DNA from: Catenulispora acidiphila DSM 44928
Lineage (GTDB): Bacteria > Actinomycetota > Actinomycetes > Streptomycetales > Catenulisporaceae
Reading direction: 5' to 3'
DNA: 64,000 nt
Assembly: GCF_000024025.1 (NCBI RefSeq)
Contig: NC_013131.1
Coordinates: forward strand, 9,590,229-9,654,228
The translations under genes and the position numbers were made by a program. Below the pieces are notes generated by a model. That model did not search any database, was not told where the DNA came from, and worked only from the letters and a program-made list of their open reading frames with translations. Shown here in pieces: positions 16,675 to 24,729 of this stretch; positions within the stretch are counted from its first letter, which is position 1; every line of letters begins with the position of its first letter.

Positions 16675-18117
16675 CTAGTCCTTGTCGAACTGGAGCAGGA
16701 CCGTCACCGCGACCGCGACGCCGACCAGGAGTTCCAGCCCGGCGGTGAACGCGTGGGTGTAGGCGGCGGGGGTGGTCGAGGAGCCGAGGACGGAGTAGAA
16801 GACGATGCCGATCACCGCGACCCCGACCGCCCCGCCGACCTGCATCACCGTCGACACCACGCCCGAGGCGGCGCCGGTGTGGTGCGGCGCGACCCGGCCC
16901 ATCGCCCCGGCGGCCAGCGGGCCGATCGCCAGGCCCATGCCCGCGCCGTCGCCGACCAGCGCCGGGATCGTCCACAGCAGCGAGCCGTGGGTGCCGGTCA
17001 GGTGCAGGGTGACGATCAGGTCGAGCAGGCTGACCGCCATCAGCAGGGTCCCGACGGCGGCGGTCTGGCGGCCGAGGCGCTCGGTGACCTTCTGCGCGAC
17101 CATCGAGGTCAGCAGGTAGCCGACGCCGATCGGGGTGAAGATCAGGCCCGCGTGCAGGGCGTCGAGGCCGCGGCCGAGCTGCACGTAGAGGGCGAAGACG
17201 AGGAAAAACGAGCCCTGGCCCATCCAGAACACGATCTGGGCGACGATGCCGCGGGCGAATCCCTTGGTGCGGAACAGCGCGGGGTCGATCAGCGGCGCCT
17301 TCTTCGCCGCCGCCAGCCGGCCCTGGTACCACCCGAAGACCCCGAACAGCACCAGCGCGGCGCCGAAGCTCAGCCAGGTCCACAGCGGCCAGCCCTGGCT
17401 CTGCCCCTGGATCAGCGGCAGCACGGTGGCCACCAGCGCGGCGCTGACGAGCGCCACCCCGGGCACGTCCAGCCGGGTCCGGACCTCGGCGCGCGACTCG
17501 GGCACGGCGCGCGGGACCAGCGTCAGCGCCACCGCGCCGACCGGCACGTTGATGAGGAAGCAGCTGCGCCAGCCGAGCCCGGAGAAGTTCATGTCGATCA
17601 GCACGCCGCCGATCAGCTGCCCGAACACGGCGGCCAGACCCATCGCGAGGGCATAGGCGGTGAAGGCGCGGACGCGCTTGGCGCCCTCGAAGGCGGTGCC
17701 GATGATCGCGAGCGTCTGCGGGCTCAGCAGCGCCGCACCGATGCCCTGCACGATGCGCGAGGCGATCAGCACGTTGGCAGTCGGCGCCATGCCGCAGGCG
17801 GCGGAGGCGGCGGTGAACAGCGCCATGCCCAGCGCGTACATCCGGCGGCGCCCGAACATGTCGCCCAGCCGCCCGGCGGTGATCACACCGGCGGCGACGG
17901 TGAGCCCGTACCCGGCGACGATCCACTGGATCGCGGCCGGGGAGGCGTGCAGATCGCGCTGGGTGGCGGGGATCGCGACGTTGACGATGAAGATGTCGAG
18001 GGTGGTCATGAAGATCCCCGCGAGCAGGACCAGCAGGGTCAGGTTCTGGGCGCGGGCGGTGGTGGTGTCGCCGCGTTCGGCGGTCGGTGTCGCCGGCCGC
18101 GTCTGTGTGGTGGTCAT
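16675..18117 (-). CDS. DHA2 (EmrB/QacA) family MFS efflux transporter
   Basis: A 480-residue polytopic protein with about 14 predicted helices. Motifs include LDIFIVNVAIPATQRDL (helix 1, motif D1), GRLGDMFGRRRMYALG (motif A, ~81-96), RIVQGIGAALLSPQTLAII (motif B) and GAASGVVSTVMQVGGAVGVA (motif C-like). These mark a proton-coupled drug exporter. The usual adjacent TetR/MarR repressor gene is missing, but a perfect palindrome lies 35 bp upstream (18152-18172). Divergent from the SnoaL-like gene. The exported compound is unknown. Confidence 0.9.
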   Translation of the reverse strand: MTTTQTRPATPTAERGDTTTARAQNLTLLVLLAGIFMTTLDIFIVNVAIPATQRDLHASPAAIQWIVAGYGLTVAAGVITAGRLGDMFGRRRMYALGMALFTAASAACGMAPTANVLIASRIVQGIGAALLSPQTLAIIGTAFEGAKRVRAFTAYALAMGLAAVFGQLIGGVLIDMNFSGLGWRSCFLINVPVGAVALTLVPRAVPESRAEVRTRLDVPGVALVSAALVATVLPLIQGQSQGWPLWTWLSFGAALVLFGVFGWYQGRLAAAKKAPLIDPALFRTKGFARGIVAQIVFWMGQGSFFLVFALYVQLGRGLDALHAGLIFTPIGVGYLLTSMVAQKVTERLGRQTAAVGTLLMAVSLLDLIVTLHLTGTHGSLLWTIPALVGDGAGMGLAIGPLAAGAMGRVAPHHTGAASGVVSTVMQVGGAVGVAVIGIVFYSVLGSSTTPAAYTHAFTAGLELLVGVAVAVTVLLQFDKD

Positions 18118-18151
18118 GGCCTCAACGATGGCTTCGAGGGGGTCATGGAGA

Positions 18152-18172
18152 CGATTACCTGAGTGGTAATCG
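18152..18172. promoter_or_regulatory. Palindromic operator candidate between MFS and SnoaL-like genes
   Basis: CGATTACC-TGAGT-GGTAATCG has perfect 8-bp arms around a 5-bp centre, inside the 132-bp divergent region. The size and symmetry suit a dimeric TetR/MarR/PadR-type repressor. No such regulator is encoded beside it. Confidence 0.6.
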
Positions 18173-18249
18173 CGAGGTCAGGACCCCCGACGCCACAGTT
18201 GAGGCACAGGCCGCCGGGCAAGCCGGAAGCCGCAACGGAAGGCACAGCC

Positions 18250-18615
18250 ATGACTGACACCACGACCCTCGTCGCCGGTTACCTCGCCGCCTGGAACGAG
18301 ACCGACGCCGCCGCCCGCGCCAAGAAGGTCGCGGAGGTCTTCGTCGAGGAGATCGAGTACACGGACCCGCTGGCGTCGGTGCACGGCCACGACGAACTCA
18401 GTGCCCTGATCGGCGGAGCGCAGGCGCAGTTCGCGGGACTGACCTTCCGCCTCGCCGGCGAGCCGGACGCGCACCACGACGTGGTCCGCTTCACCTGGGA
18501 GCTGGCGGCGGGCGACGCCGAGGCGCTGGTGGTCGGCTTCGACGTGGCGCTGATCGCACCGGACGGGCGGATCGGCGCGGTCGCCGGGTTCTTGGACAAG
18601 GTGCCCGCCATGTGA
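18250..18615 (+). CDS. SnoaL/NTF2-like protein
   Basis: A 121-residue protein with the NTF2/SnoaL alpha+beta pattern: the first helix LVAGYLAAWNETDAAARAKKV, then VFVEEIEYTDPLASVHGHDEL, and a final strand pair VVGFDVALIAPDGRIGAVAGFLD. ATG 18250 is preceded by GGAAGG, which decides it over an upstream in-frame ATG at 18163 that would cross the palindrome. Members act as small-molecule isomerases/cyclases or have no known activity; the catalytic residues here cannot be assigned. It is divergent from the MFS pump and could share regulation with it through the palindrome. Confidence 0.8.
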   Translation: MTDTTTLVAGYLAAWNETDAAARAKKVAEVFVEEIEYTDPLASVHGHDELSALIGGAQAQFAGLTFRLAGEPDAHHDVVRFTWELAAGDAEALVVGFDVALIAPDGRIGAVAGFLDKVPAM

Positions 18616-18634
18616 ACGGGGGCGGGCAGCGGAG

Positions 18635-18675
18635 GGCGGCGGTCGGAGCTTGACTCCGGCTGCCGCCTTTGGCTT
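18635..18675 (+). terminator. Stem-loop terminator after the SnoaL-like gene
   Basis: GGCGGCGGTCGGAG (18635-18648) pairs, with two weak positions, with CTCCGGCTGCCGCC (18654-18667) and is followed by TTTGGCTTTT. It lies in the convergent 204-bp gap before the NlpC/P60 gene. Confidence 0.7.
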
Positions 18676-18819
18676 TTGGTGACACGGATGTGGCTCATGG
18701 TGCAGGTGTGAACGCACTGCGAAGCGACGCATTCGGCGTGGGCGGCGATTACTCAAAGCCGCTTGAGGGGGCGCAGCTTGAGGGCGCGTATAGAGACCCG
18801 CCGCGCGACAGTCGCCCTC

Positions 18820-19944
18820 TCAGTGCTTTGAGCTAGTTGCTGCCTTCGGTGCCACCGCCGGTGCCTGGTTCCCTGTCGGGGTGGGTGTCGTCGGCGCCGG
18901 GGTGCCCGGGTTCTGCGACGTGCCGGCGGGGTTGCTCGCCGTGCGCTTGGCCTGCGGTGTCGCCGCGTCGACCGCTGCTCCGACCACCAGCGGCTGCGGG
19001 CGGGTGGCGCCGAGGTAGTCCGCCGCGCCGATCGGGTCGAAGCGGATCACCGCGCCGGTGTGCGGGGCGTCGATCATCACGCCGCCGCCGACGTAGATGC
19101 CGACGTGGTGGATGCTGCCGGGGTTGGACAGGTCGGTGGCGTAGAAGACCAGGTCTCCGGGCTGGAGCCGGTCGACCGGGACGTGCGGGCCGGTGTACCA
19201 CTGCTCGGAGGCGGTGCGCGGCATGGTGATGCCGACCGAGGTGTAGGCGGCCTGGACCAGGCCGGAGCAGTCGAAGCGGCCGTCGGTGCCGTCTCCGCCC
19301 CACTCGTAGGGAGTGTTGAGGCGGTCGTAGGCGTAGGCGATCGCGCGGACGGCCATGTCGGAGGGCGCCAGGGCCGGGTCGGGGGCGCGGAAGGCCTGCT
19401 CCAGGGCCTCGATGTTCTTCACATAGTTCTGGGTCTCCGAGTACGGCGGGATCCCCCGGTACTGCTCGACCGCGCCGGGTCCGGCGTTGTAGCCGGCGAG
19501 CATGTTCGCCACGGCGTCACCGCCTATCCCCGAGAGTTGGCGGGAGATGGCACAGTCGTAGCGTGCGGCGGCGGGGATGGCGTCGGCGGGATTGCGCGGA
19601 TCCTGTTTGCCGTCGCCGTCCTGCGGTGAAGACCAGTTGGGCCAGGTTCCGGGCATGAACTGGGCGATCCCTATGGCGCCGGCCGGGGAGACGATCGCCG
19701 GGTCGAAGCCCGACTCCTGATACAGCTGGGCGGCGAGGAGCGAGGGGGTCAGCGTCGGGCACATGTGGCCGTACTGCTCCATCAGCGCGGCGTCGGCGGA
19801 CGGGACGGTGCCCTCGGCGATCCGGCCGACGGTGCCCAGACTCGAGCTGCCGGAGGCCACGCTCATGGTGCCGAGGACGATCGCGCCTACCAGAAGGAAC
19901 GGGGTGGCCACCAGCGACGCGCCGACGATGATCGATGTCTTCAT
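18820..19944 (-). CDS. Bifunctional lytic transglycosylase / NlpC-P60 peptidoglycan hydrolase
   Basis: A 374-residue membrane-anchored or secreted protein. A hydrophobic N-terminus (8-30) is followed by an SLT lysozyme-like domain (~60-185) with catalytic Glu77 in QLYQESGF, the GAIGIAQFMPGTW block and AGYNAGPGAV. An NlpC/P60 domain (~195-320) has Cys226 in GRFDCSGLV and His280 in IHHVGIYVGGG. The C-terminus is Pro/Thr-rich. It would cut both glycan strands and stem peptides. Such two-domain enzymes open the wall for type IV secretion machines, and it is divergent from a T4SS-like gene set starting at 20156, which supports that role (inference). Confidence 0.9.
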   Translation of the reverse strand: MKTSIIVGASLVATPFLLVGAIVLGTMSVASGSSSLGTVGRIAEGTVPSADAALMEQYGHMCPTLTPSLLAAQLYQESGFDPAIVSPAGAIGIAQFMPGTWPNWSSPQDGDGKQDPRNPADAIPAAARYDCAISRQLSGIGGDAVANMLAGYNAGPGAVEQYRGIPPYSETQNYVKNIEALEQAFRAPDPALAPSDMAVRAIAYAYDRLNTPYEWGGDGTDGRFDCSGLVQAAYTSVGITMPRTASEQWYTGPHVPVDRLQPGDLVFYATDLSNPGSIHHVGIYVGGGVMIDAPHTGAVIRFDPIGAADYLGATRPQPLVVGAAVDAATPQAKRTASNPAGTSQNPGTPAPTTPTPTGNQAPAVAPKAATSSKH

Positions 19945-20155
19945 CAGACCCCTTCCTCCCTTCAGCCGATCATCGGATCAACCGATAACCAAGGTGTGCC
20001 GCGGACGGATCGAGGAAAACGACACCATAGACAAGGTATCTGCCGTCCGCGTCATCCTCGTAGACTGAGTTCCCTACGCTACCGGCAGTGACACCACATC
20101 GTGAGTACGACGAACACCACCGTTATAACCACAGGACTGGAGGCAGGCGGTCATC

Positions 20156-20536
20156 GTGTCTGCACTGCAAGCTCTGCATGGCGCGGCACACACCGTCGCC
20201 ACGTTTCTCATGGACCCCGCGCCGACGCCGGCGCCCCCGTCCGGCGGCAACGACATCAACACCATCATCGGCGGAATCGCCCCGAACTGGGGACCCTTCG
20301 GCAAGGTCGGCAACGAAGCCCGGGTGATGGTCGAGGTCGTCATGGCCACGGCGATCCTGCTGTGCCTGGGCATCGCGGTCTGGGGCGCGGCCAAACAGCG
20401 CATCGGCGCCACGGCGCTGCGCGACACCTTCTCCGCCGAGCAGGGCAGAGGCCTGATCGTGGCCGGCCTGACCGGTGTGTTCATCATCGGATCCCTCGGC
20501 ACGCTGTTCACCATCGTCTACGGCATGGCGATCTGA
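20156..20536 (+). CDS. Small two-helix membrane protein of the T4SS-like locus
   Basis: A 126-residue protein from a GTG start, with GGAGG 12 bp upstream. A Pro/Gly-rich stretch (~20-50) is followed by two predicted helices, ~60-78 (MVEVVMATAILLCLGIAVWG) and ~103-125 (VAGLTGVFIIGSLGTLFTIVY), with a short basic loop between. Size, topology and position ahead of VirB8-, VirB6- and VirB4-like genes resemble VirB2/TrbC pilin-like or TcpD-like proteins, but no sequence signature proves it. First gene of the plus-strand secretion locus. Confidence 0.65.
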   Translation: MSALQALHGAAHTVATFLMDPAPTPAPPSGGNDINTIIGGIAPNWGPFGKVGNEARVMVEVVMATAILLCLGIAVWGAAKQRIGATALRDTFSAEQGRGLIVAGLTGVFIIGSLGTLFTIVYGMAI

Positions 20537-20683
20537 CCGGCGGCCGCGGCCGACCGGAGAAGGTGCCACCTCGCGCCGCCCGGCAAACCCGCACGAAGCC
20601 ATCCGGGTATTTGTTAGGAACTGGTGGCCCGACACGACGACGATGTAACACGACCGGGGCACCCGGGGTGGGGAGACTTGAAC

Positions 20684-21592
20684 ATGGTTATCGACGGCGG
20701 TAGCGGCGGTCCGGGCCGCACGGGCGACGGCGCACCCCGCCGCGGCCGTCCCGGACGCGCACCGCGCATCGAGCAGCCGCAAACCATCATCCGCCTCCCC
20801 AAGGACCCCTACGAAGGCGAGTTCAAAGCCCCCCGAGCCCGCCGAGGCCGCGGCGTACTGGCCCTGGCAGCCATCGTCATCGTGGTAGCCGCCGTCATCG
20901 CCATCAACAGCAGCAAGCACAACACCGGCGCCGCCAGCCAGGGCGCCAGCACCGGCGTCGGCGGCGGAGTTCCGCCGGCGACGGCGACGGTCGGGCAGAG
21001 CGCGCCGGCGGGAGGGAGTTCGAGCCCTGCGTTTCCGGCGCAGTCCGGGGCTAACGGAGTCCTGACCGGTTACAAGGACACGCAAAGCGGAGCAGAAGCT
21101 GCTGCAACCAACTATGTCGCCGCATACGTGTCCGAACCGATGGTCCACACGAACCAGCGGCACACGATGATCCAGACGATCGCGGACCCCTCGATAGTGG
21201 CTCACCTCCAAAGCGAGCTGGACACGGCTTTCACGGAAGCCGCACGCGGGTATGGCCTAGATGCAAACGGGAATCCCCCTGCGGGCCAGACGCTGGTATA
21301 CCGCGGTGTACCGGCGGGAGTTCGAGTGAATTCGTACACGGACACCAAGGCCGTGGTCGACGTGTGGACCTGCACCATCGACGGAATCGCCGGCACCGGC
21401 TCGACCTTCCCGGTGAGCGCCACGTGGTCGACGCTCACGATCACCTTGACCTGGGTCGGCAACGACTGGCGCTGGAACGACTTCGGGCAGATCGACGGGC
21501 CCACACCGGTGGGCGGCACGCAGCAGGCCTCCACCTCCGACGAATTGCAGAAGGCTGCCAAGCAGTTCGCGAGGCTCCAATATGCGCCTTGA
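20684..21592 (+). CDS. VirB8/TcpC-like bitopic transfer protein
   Basis: A 302-residue protein with a basic, Pro/Gly-rich cytoplasmic head (1-55), one membrane helix (57-76), a low-complexity Gly/Ser linker (~80-125) and an extracellular domain (~130-300) with NTF2-like content typical of VirB8/TcpC (VVDVWTCTIDG, TLTITLTWVGNDWRWNDFGQIDG). ATG 20684 is preferred over GTG 20624 because GGGGAG lies 8 bp upstream and the 20 extra codons use AT-ended triplets unlike the rest of the gene. The last 11 bp overlap the VirB6-like gene. The likely role is assembly of the secretion channel. Confidence 0.7.
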   Translation: MVIDGGSGGPGRTGDGAPRRGRPGRAPRIEQPQTIIRLPKDPYEGEFKAPRARRGRGVLALAAIVIVVAAVIAINSSKHNTGAASQGASTGVGGGVPPATATVGQSAPAGGSSSPAFPAQSGANGVLTGYKDTQSGAEAAATNYVAAYVSEPMVHTNQRHTMIQTIADPSIVAHLQSELDTAFTEAARGYGLDANGNPPAGQTLVYRGVPAGVRVNSYTDTKAVVDVWTCTIDGIAGTGSTFPVSATWSTLTITLTWVGNDWRWNDFGQIDGPTPVGGTQQASTSDELQKAAKQFARLQYAP

Positions 21593-22955
21593 TATCGCAC
21601 CGCTGCCCGCCGCTCCGTCAGACCCGTGCGCGCTCTTGTTCGGCAAGGTCAAGGATGCCTGCGAGAACACCCAGCACATGGTCAACGGGACCCCCAACCC
21701 GCCCGGCACCACGGGAGGCGGCGGCGTCACCCCGGCCGACTCCATCACCGACCCCCTGGGTTCCATCGCGCGCGGCTGCGCGGAAGCAGCCCAGTGGGTC
21801 ATCAACAACCTGTCGGGTGCCATCACCAAGACCGCGACGGTCAACTTCACCAACTTGGGCTTCCTGAAGCAGTACGCGATCGTGTTCGCCGCGTCGGCGA
21901 TTCTGACTGTGCTGCTGTGGTTGCTTTCTGTGGTGAAGCGGGCGGTGCAGGGCGATTCCATCATCACTGCGATAGGCGAAGCCACCGGCTTCCTGTGGAT
22001 GGCGGTGCTGGCTTCTGCGTTCACTCCCGTGATCCTGGCGGGAATGGTGAAGATCACCGATAGCGTCTCGGATGCCATTGGGAATGGGTCCACTGCTGAT
22101 CGCAACGGATTCCTGGCTTCGTTCTCTCACGCCCTTGACCCGAACTCCGGGCTCGGGGGCGGGCCGATCATGCTGATTTTCGTCTCGGTGTTGTCGATGA
22201 TCGCGGCCGCTCTGCTGTGGCTGGAGCTCATTATTCGGGCGGCGATGCTGTACGTCGGGGCGGCGTTGGCTACGGCGGTGTATGCCGGTTTCGTCGACAA
22301 GTCGATGTGGGGGCACATTCGGCGGTGGATCGGGTTGATGATCTCCATCGACCTGATCAAGCCGATCATCGTGATCGTTCTGTCTCTGGCGACGGCTGTG
22401 TCGTCGGGGCCGCAGGACTCGTTCAGCGCCGTGTTGTCCGGGCTGGCCATCATGATCCTGTCGATCTTCGCCTCCGGGCTGGTCTATCGGTTCGTGCCGT
22501 CGTTCGGCGACGAGATGCTGACGCTGCAGAAGGATCGCGCGGCCAAGATCGGGAAGGCCGCTATCACCAGTGCTGCCTTCACCTCCCCGGCGGGCACGAT
22601 GCGCAACGGCATGGCCACGCACGCCAATCGGATCAGCGGTGCCTTCGCCGGTGGCGGGGGTGGCGGCAACATGGGCAGCGCGGTCGCCGGCATGTCGGTC
22701 GGGGCGCTCGCCAGCGGGGCGGGGGCGGCGGCCGGGATAGCGGCGCACACCGGCAGGGCCATAACGACGCGTCCGGGCGCCGACGGCGGCGGCCAAGGCG
22801 GTGGCGGTGGCGGCGCCACAAGCGGTGGCGGTGGAGGCGGCGGCAACACCGGCGGTGGGGCCAACGGCGGCTCAGCCACCTCCGCCTCCCGTCTGCGCGC
22901 CGCTGCGGCTCCTGTCGTGCCCAAGACCCCGCCGCCTCCGCGCGGCGGTTCGTGA
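21582..22955 (+). CDS. TrbL/VirB6-like polytopic channel protein
   Basis: A 457-residue membrane protein. About five to six helices lie between ~95 and ~310 (AIVFAASAILTVLLWLLSVV, LWMAVLASAFTPVILAGMV, LIFVSVLSMIAAALLWLELI, AAMLYVGAALATAVYAG, IVIVLSLATAV, GLAIMILSIFASGLVYRFVPSF). A long Gly-rich tail (~365-440) then ends in a Pro-rich segment. This layout is typical of TrbL/VirB6 inner-membrane channel subunits of type IV secretion systems. It overlaps the VirB8-like gene by 11 bp. The glycine tail is encoded by GGCGGT/GGCGGC runs and may vary in length. Confidence 0.75.
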   Translation: MRLDIAPLPAAPSDPCALLFGKVKDACENTQHMVNGTPNPPGTTGGGGVTPADSITDPLGSIARGCAEAAQWVINNLSGAITKTATVNFTNLGFLKQYAIVFAASAILTVLLWLLSVVKRAVQGDSIITAIGEATGFLWMAVLASAFTPVILAGMVKITDSVSDAIGNGSTADRNGFLASFSHALDPNSGLGGGPIMLIFVSVLSMIAAALLWLELIIRAAMLYVGAALATAVYAGFVDKSMWGHIRRWIGLMISIDLIKPIIVIVLSLATAVSSGPQDSFSAVLSGLAIMILSIFASGLVYRFVPSFGDEMLTLQKDRAAKIGKAAITSAAFTSPAGTMRNGMATHANRISGAFAGGGGGGNMGSAVAGMSVGALASGAGAAAGIAAHTGRAITTRPGADGGGQGGGGGGATSGGGGGGGNTGGGANGGSATSASRLRAAAAPVVPKTPPPPRGGS

Positions 22956-23139
22956 CGAGATCGGCGAGGGACGCGAGGGAGGCGAGGACGAGATGAGGCA
23001 CGGAGCGGGCTCGCGCGCCGGCGGGTTCGGGTTCTGCGATCCCGGCATCGATCCCGCCGGCGCCCTTTCCCGGGTAGCGTCGAGGACAGAAGCCGGCCGC
23101 GTACCACGATCACCTGTACCCCCGCTGGAAGGCACCGCC

Positions 23140-23190
23140 GTGAGCACCACGCCAAGCAGTGACGTCCGCCCCGAGGGGGCCCGGTCATGA
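23140..23190 (+). CDS. Possible 16-residue leader ORF coupled to the SCO6880-family gene
   Basis: A GTG at 23140 has GGAAGG 7 bp upstream. Seventeen codons later the TGA at 23188-23190 overlaps the next ATG (ATGA at 23187). The ribosome-binding site is better than anything directly before 23187, so ribosomes may reach the SCO6880-family gene by re-initiation. The frame is open further upstream (to an ATG at 22993), but codon use there looks non-coding. The peptide itself has no recognised function. Confidence 0.3.
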   Translation: MSTTPSSDVRPEGARS

Positions 23191-24716
23191 GCACCGCCCA
23201 GCAGGAGCCCCCTCAGTACCGCCGCGCCTATCTGCTCGGGAAGGCCAAGCCGAGTGCGCTCATCGGGCGCAACCGGGAGACCGGTGAGATCGGCGTCATC
23301 GTGGTGTGCTGCGCGATCTCGCTGCTGTCCGGGTTCTTCGTGCCCACCACGTTTCTGAAGGTGCTGGGTATCCTCGCCGGCCCGGTGCTGGCGCTGGTCG
23401 TGGTGTTCATGCCCTACAACGGCCGGACCATCTACAAGTGGTTCGAGATCAACCGCTCCTACAAGCGGCTGCTGCGCTCGCCGCAGGCCACGTGGCGCTC
23501 GCGCGCGATGGAGGCCGGGACCCGGATCGACGGCGGCGAGGTGGAGATCGGGCCGCCGCCGGGCGTCGGGCGGCTGCGGTGGCTGCGGGCGCAGTTCGGG
23601 CCGGACGAGATCGCGGTGCTGATGCACCTGGACCGGCGGACCGTCACCGCCACGCTGGAGATCGAGGGTCCCGGCGTCGGCTCGCGGGACTCCGAGGACC
23701 AGGAGACGCTGGTCGACCGGTTCGGCACGCTGCTGCGGCACGTGGCCAACGGCGACGGCTTCGTCACCCGGCTGCAGATGCTCGCCCGCACGCTGCCCGC
23801 CGATCCCGACGCGCACGCCAAGGACGTGGCACGCCGGGGCGACGAGAACTCCCCGCGCTGGCTCCAGGAGTCCTACGAGCACCTGCTGTCGATGGTCTCG
23901 ACCTCCTCCGAGCAGCACCGCGCCTATCTGGTCGCCTGCATGCCCTACACCAAGGACCTCGCCTCCGAGGCCTACGTCATCGGCCGCGGCGCCGTGGACG
24001 TGGGCCTGGGCATCATCATGGCGCGCGAGCTGGCCGACATCTGCGCCCGGCTGGCCGACGCCGACATCAAGGTGCGCCAGCCGCTGGGCCCGGTCGCGCT
24101 GTCCTCGCTGATCCACTCCATGTACGACCCCGACCACCCGATCGACCACCTGCACGCGATGTCGCGGCGCAACGCCTGGCCGGCCGAACTGGACGCCACG
24201 CACCCGCAGTTCCTGCGCGCCAAGACCCGGGAGTCGGTCACCGCGGAGCCCTGGTGCCACGCCACCGCCTGGATCAAGGAGTGGCCGCTGACCCCGGTCG
24301 GCGTGAACTTCCTGGCGCCGCTGCTGGTGCACACCCCGGACGTGATCCGCACGGTCGGGGTGACCATGGACCTGGAGCCCACCGACGTCGCCATCGAGCG
24401 GATGCTCACCGAGAAGATCAACACCGATGCCGAGGCCTCCCGCCAGGCCAAGCTCGGCCGCGTCGACGACCCCCGCGAGCGAGCCCACGCTGGGCGCGTG
24501 GACCAGCGCGGCGAGGACCTGGCCTCCGGCGCCGCCGGGGTGAACCTGGTCGGCTACATCACCGTCTCGGCGCGCGGTCCGGAGTCCCTGAACCGGGACA
24601 AGCGCACCATCCGGGCCTCGGCGGGCAAGTCGTTCCTCAAGCTGGAGTGGTGCGACCGCGAGCACCACAGGGCGTTCACCAACACCCTGCCGTTCGCGAC
24701 CGGACTGCGGAAGTAA
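23187..24716 (+). CDS. SCO6880 family (PrgI-like) T4SS component
   Basis: A 509-residue protein. After a polar start it has two adjacent helices (~36-72: IGVIVVCCAISLLSGFF and VLGILAGPVLALVVVFMPY), then a long soluble part. This matches the actinobacterial SCO6880 family, which takes the place of PrgI/VirB3 plus the N-terminal half of VirB4 in actinobacterial transfer loci. The soluble region lacks a Walker A; the ATPase half is the next gene, 13 bp downstream. The two together probably equal a split VirB4. ATG overlaps the small upstream ORF by 4 bp. Confidence 0.8.
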   Translation: MSTAQQEPPQYRRAYLLGKAKPSALIGRNRETGEIGVIVVCCAISLLSGFFVPTTFLKVLGILAGPVLALVVVFMPYNGRTIYKWFEINRSYKRLLRSPQATWRSRAMEAGTRIDGGEVEIGPPPGVGRLRWLRAQFGPDEIAVLMHLDRRTVTATLEIEGPGVGSRDSEDQETLVDRFGTLLRHVANGDGFVTRLQMLARTLPADPDAHAKDVARRGDENSPRWLQESYEHLLSMVSTSSEQHRAYLVACMPYTKDLASEAYVIGRGAVDVGLGIIMARELADICARLADADIKVRQPLGPVALSSLIHSMYDPDHPIDHLHAMSRRNAWPAELDATHPQFLRAKTRESVTAEPWCHATAWIKEWPLTPVGVNFLAPLLVHTPDVIRTVGVTMDLEPTDVAIERMLTEKINTDAEASRQAKLGRVDDPRERAHAGRVDQRGEDLASGAAGVNLVGYITVSARGPESLNRDKRTIRASAGKSFLKLEWCDREHHRAFTNTLPFATGLRK

Positions 24717-24729
24717 GGAGGCTGACACC

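Noticed and set aside
19945-20100. c-di-AMP (ydaO-type) riboswitch before the NlpC/P60 gene
   Set aside because: Actinobacterial wall-hydrolase genes often have one, but its conserved blocks could not be matched in this leader.
22993-23139. 65-codon gene between the VirB6-like and SCO6880-family genes
   Set aside because: The middle of the frame uses AT-ended rare codons and shows no family; only the last 17 codons with a good ribosome-binding site were kept as a low-confidence ORF.
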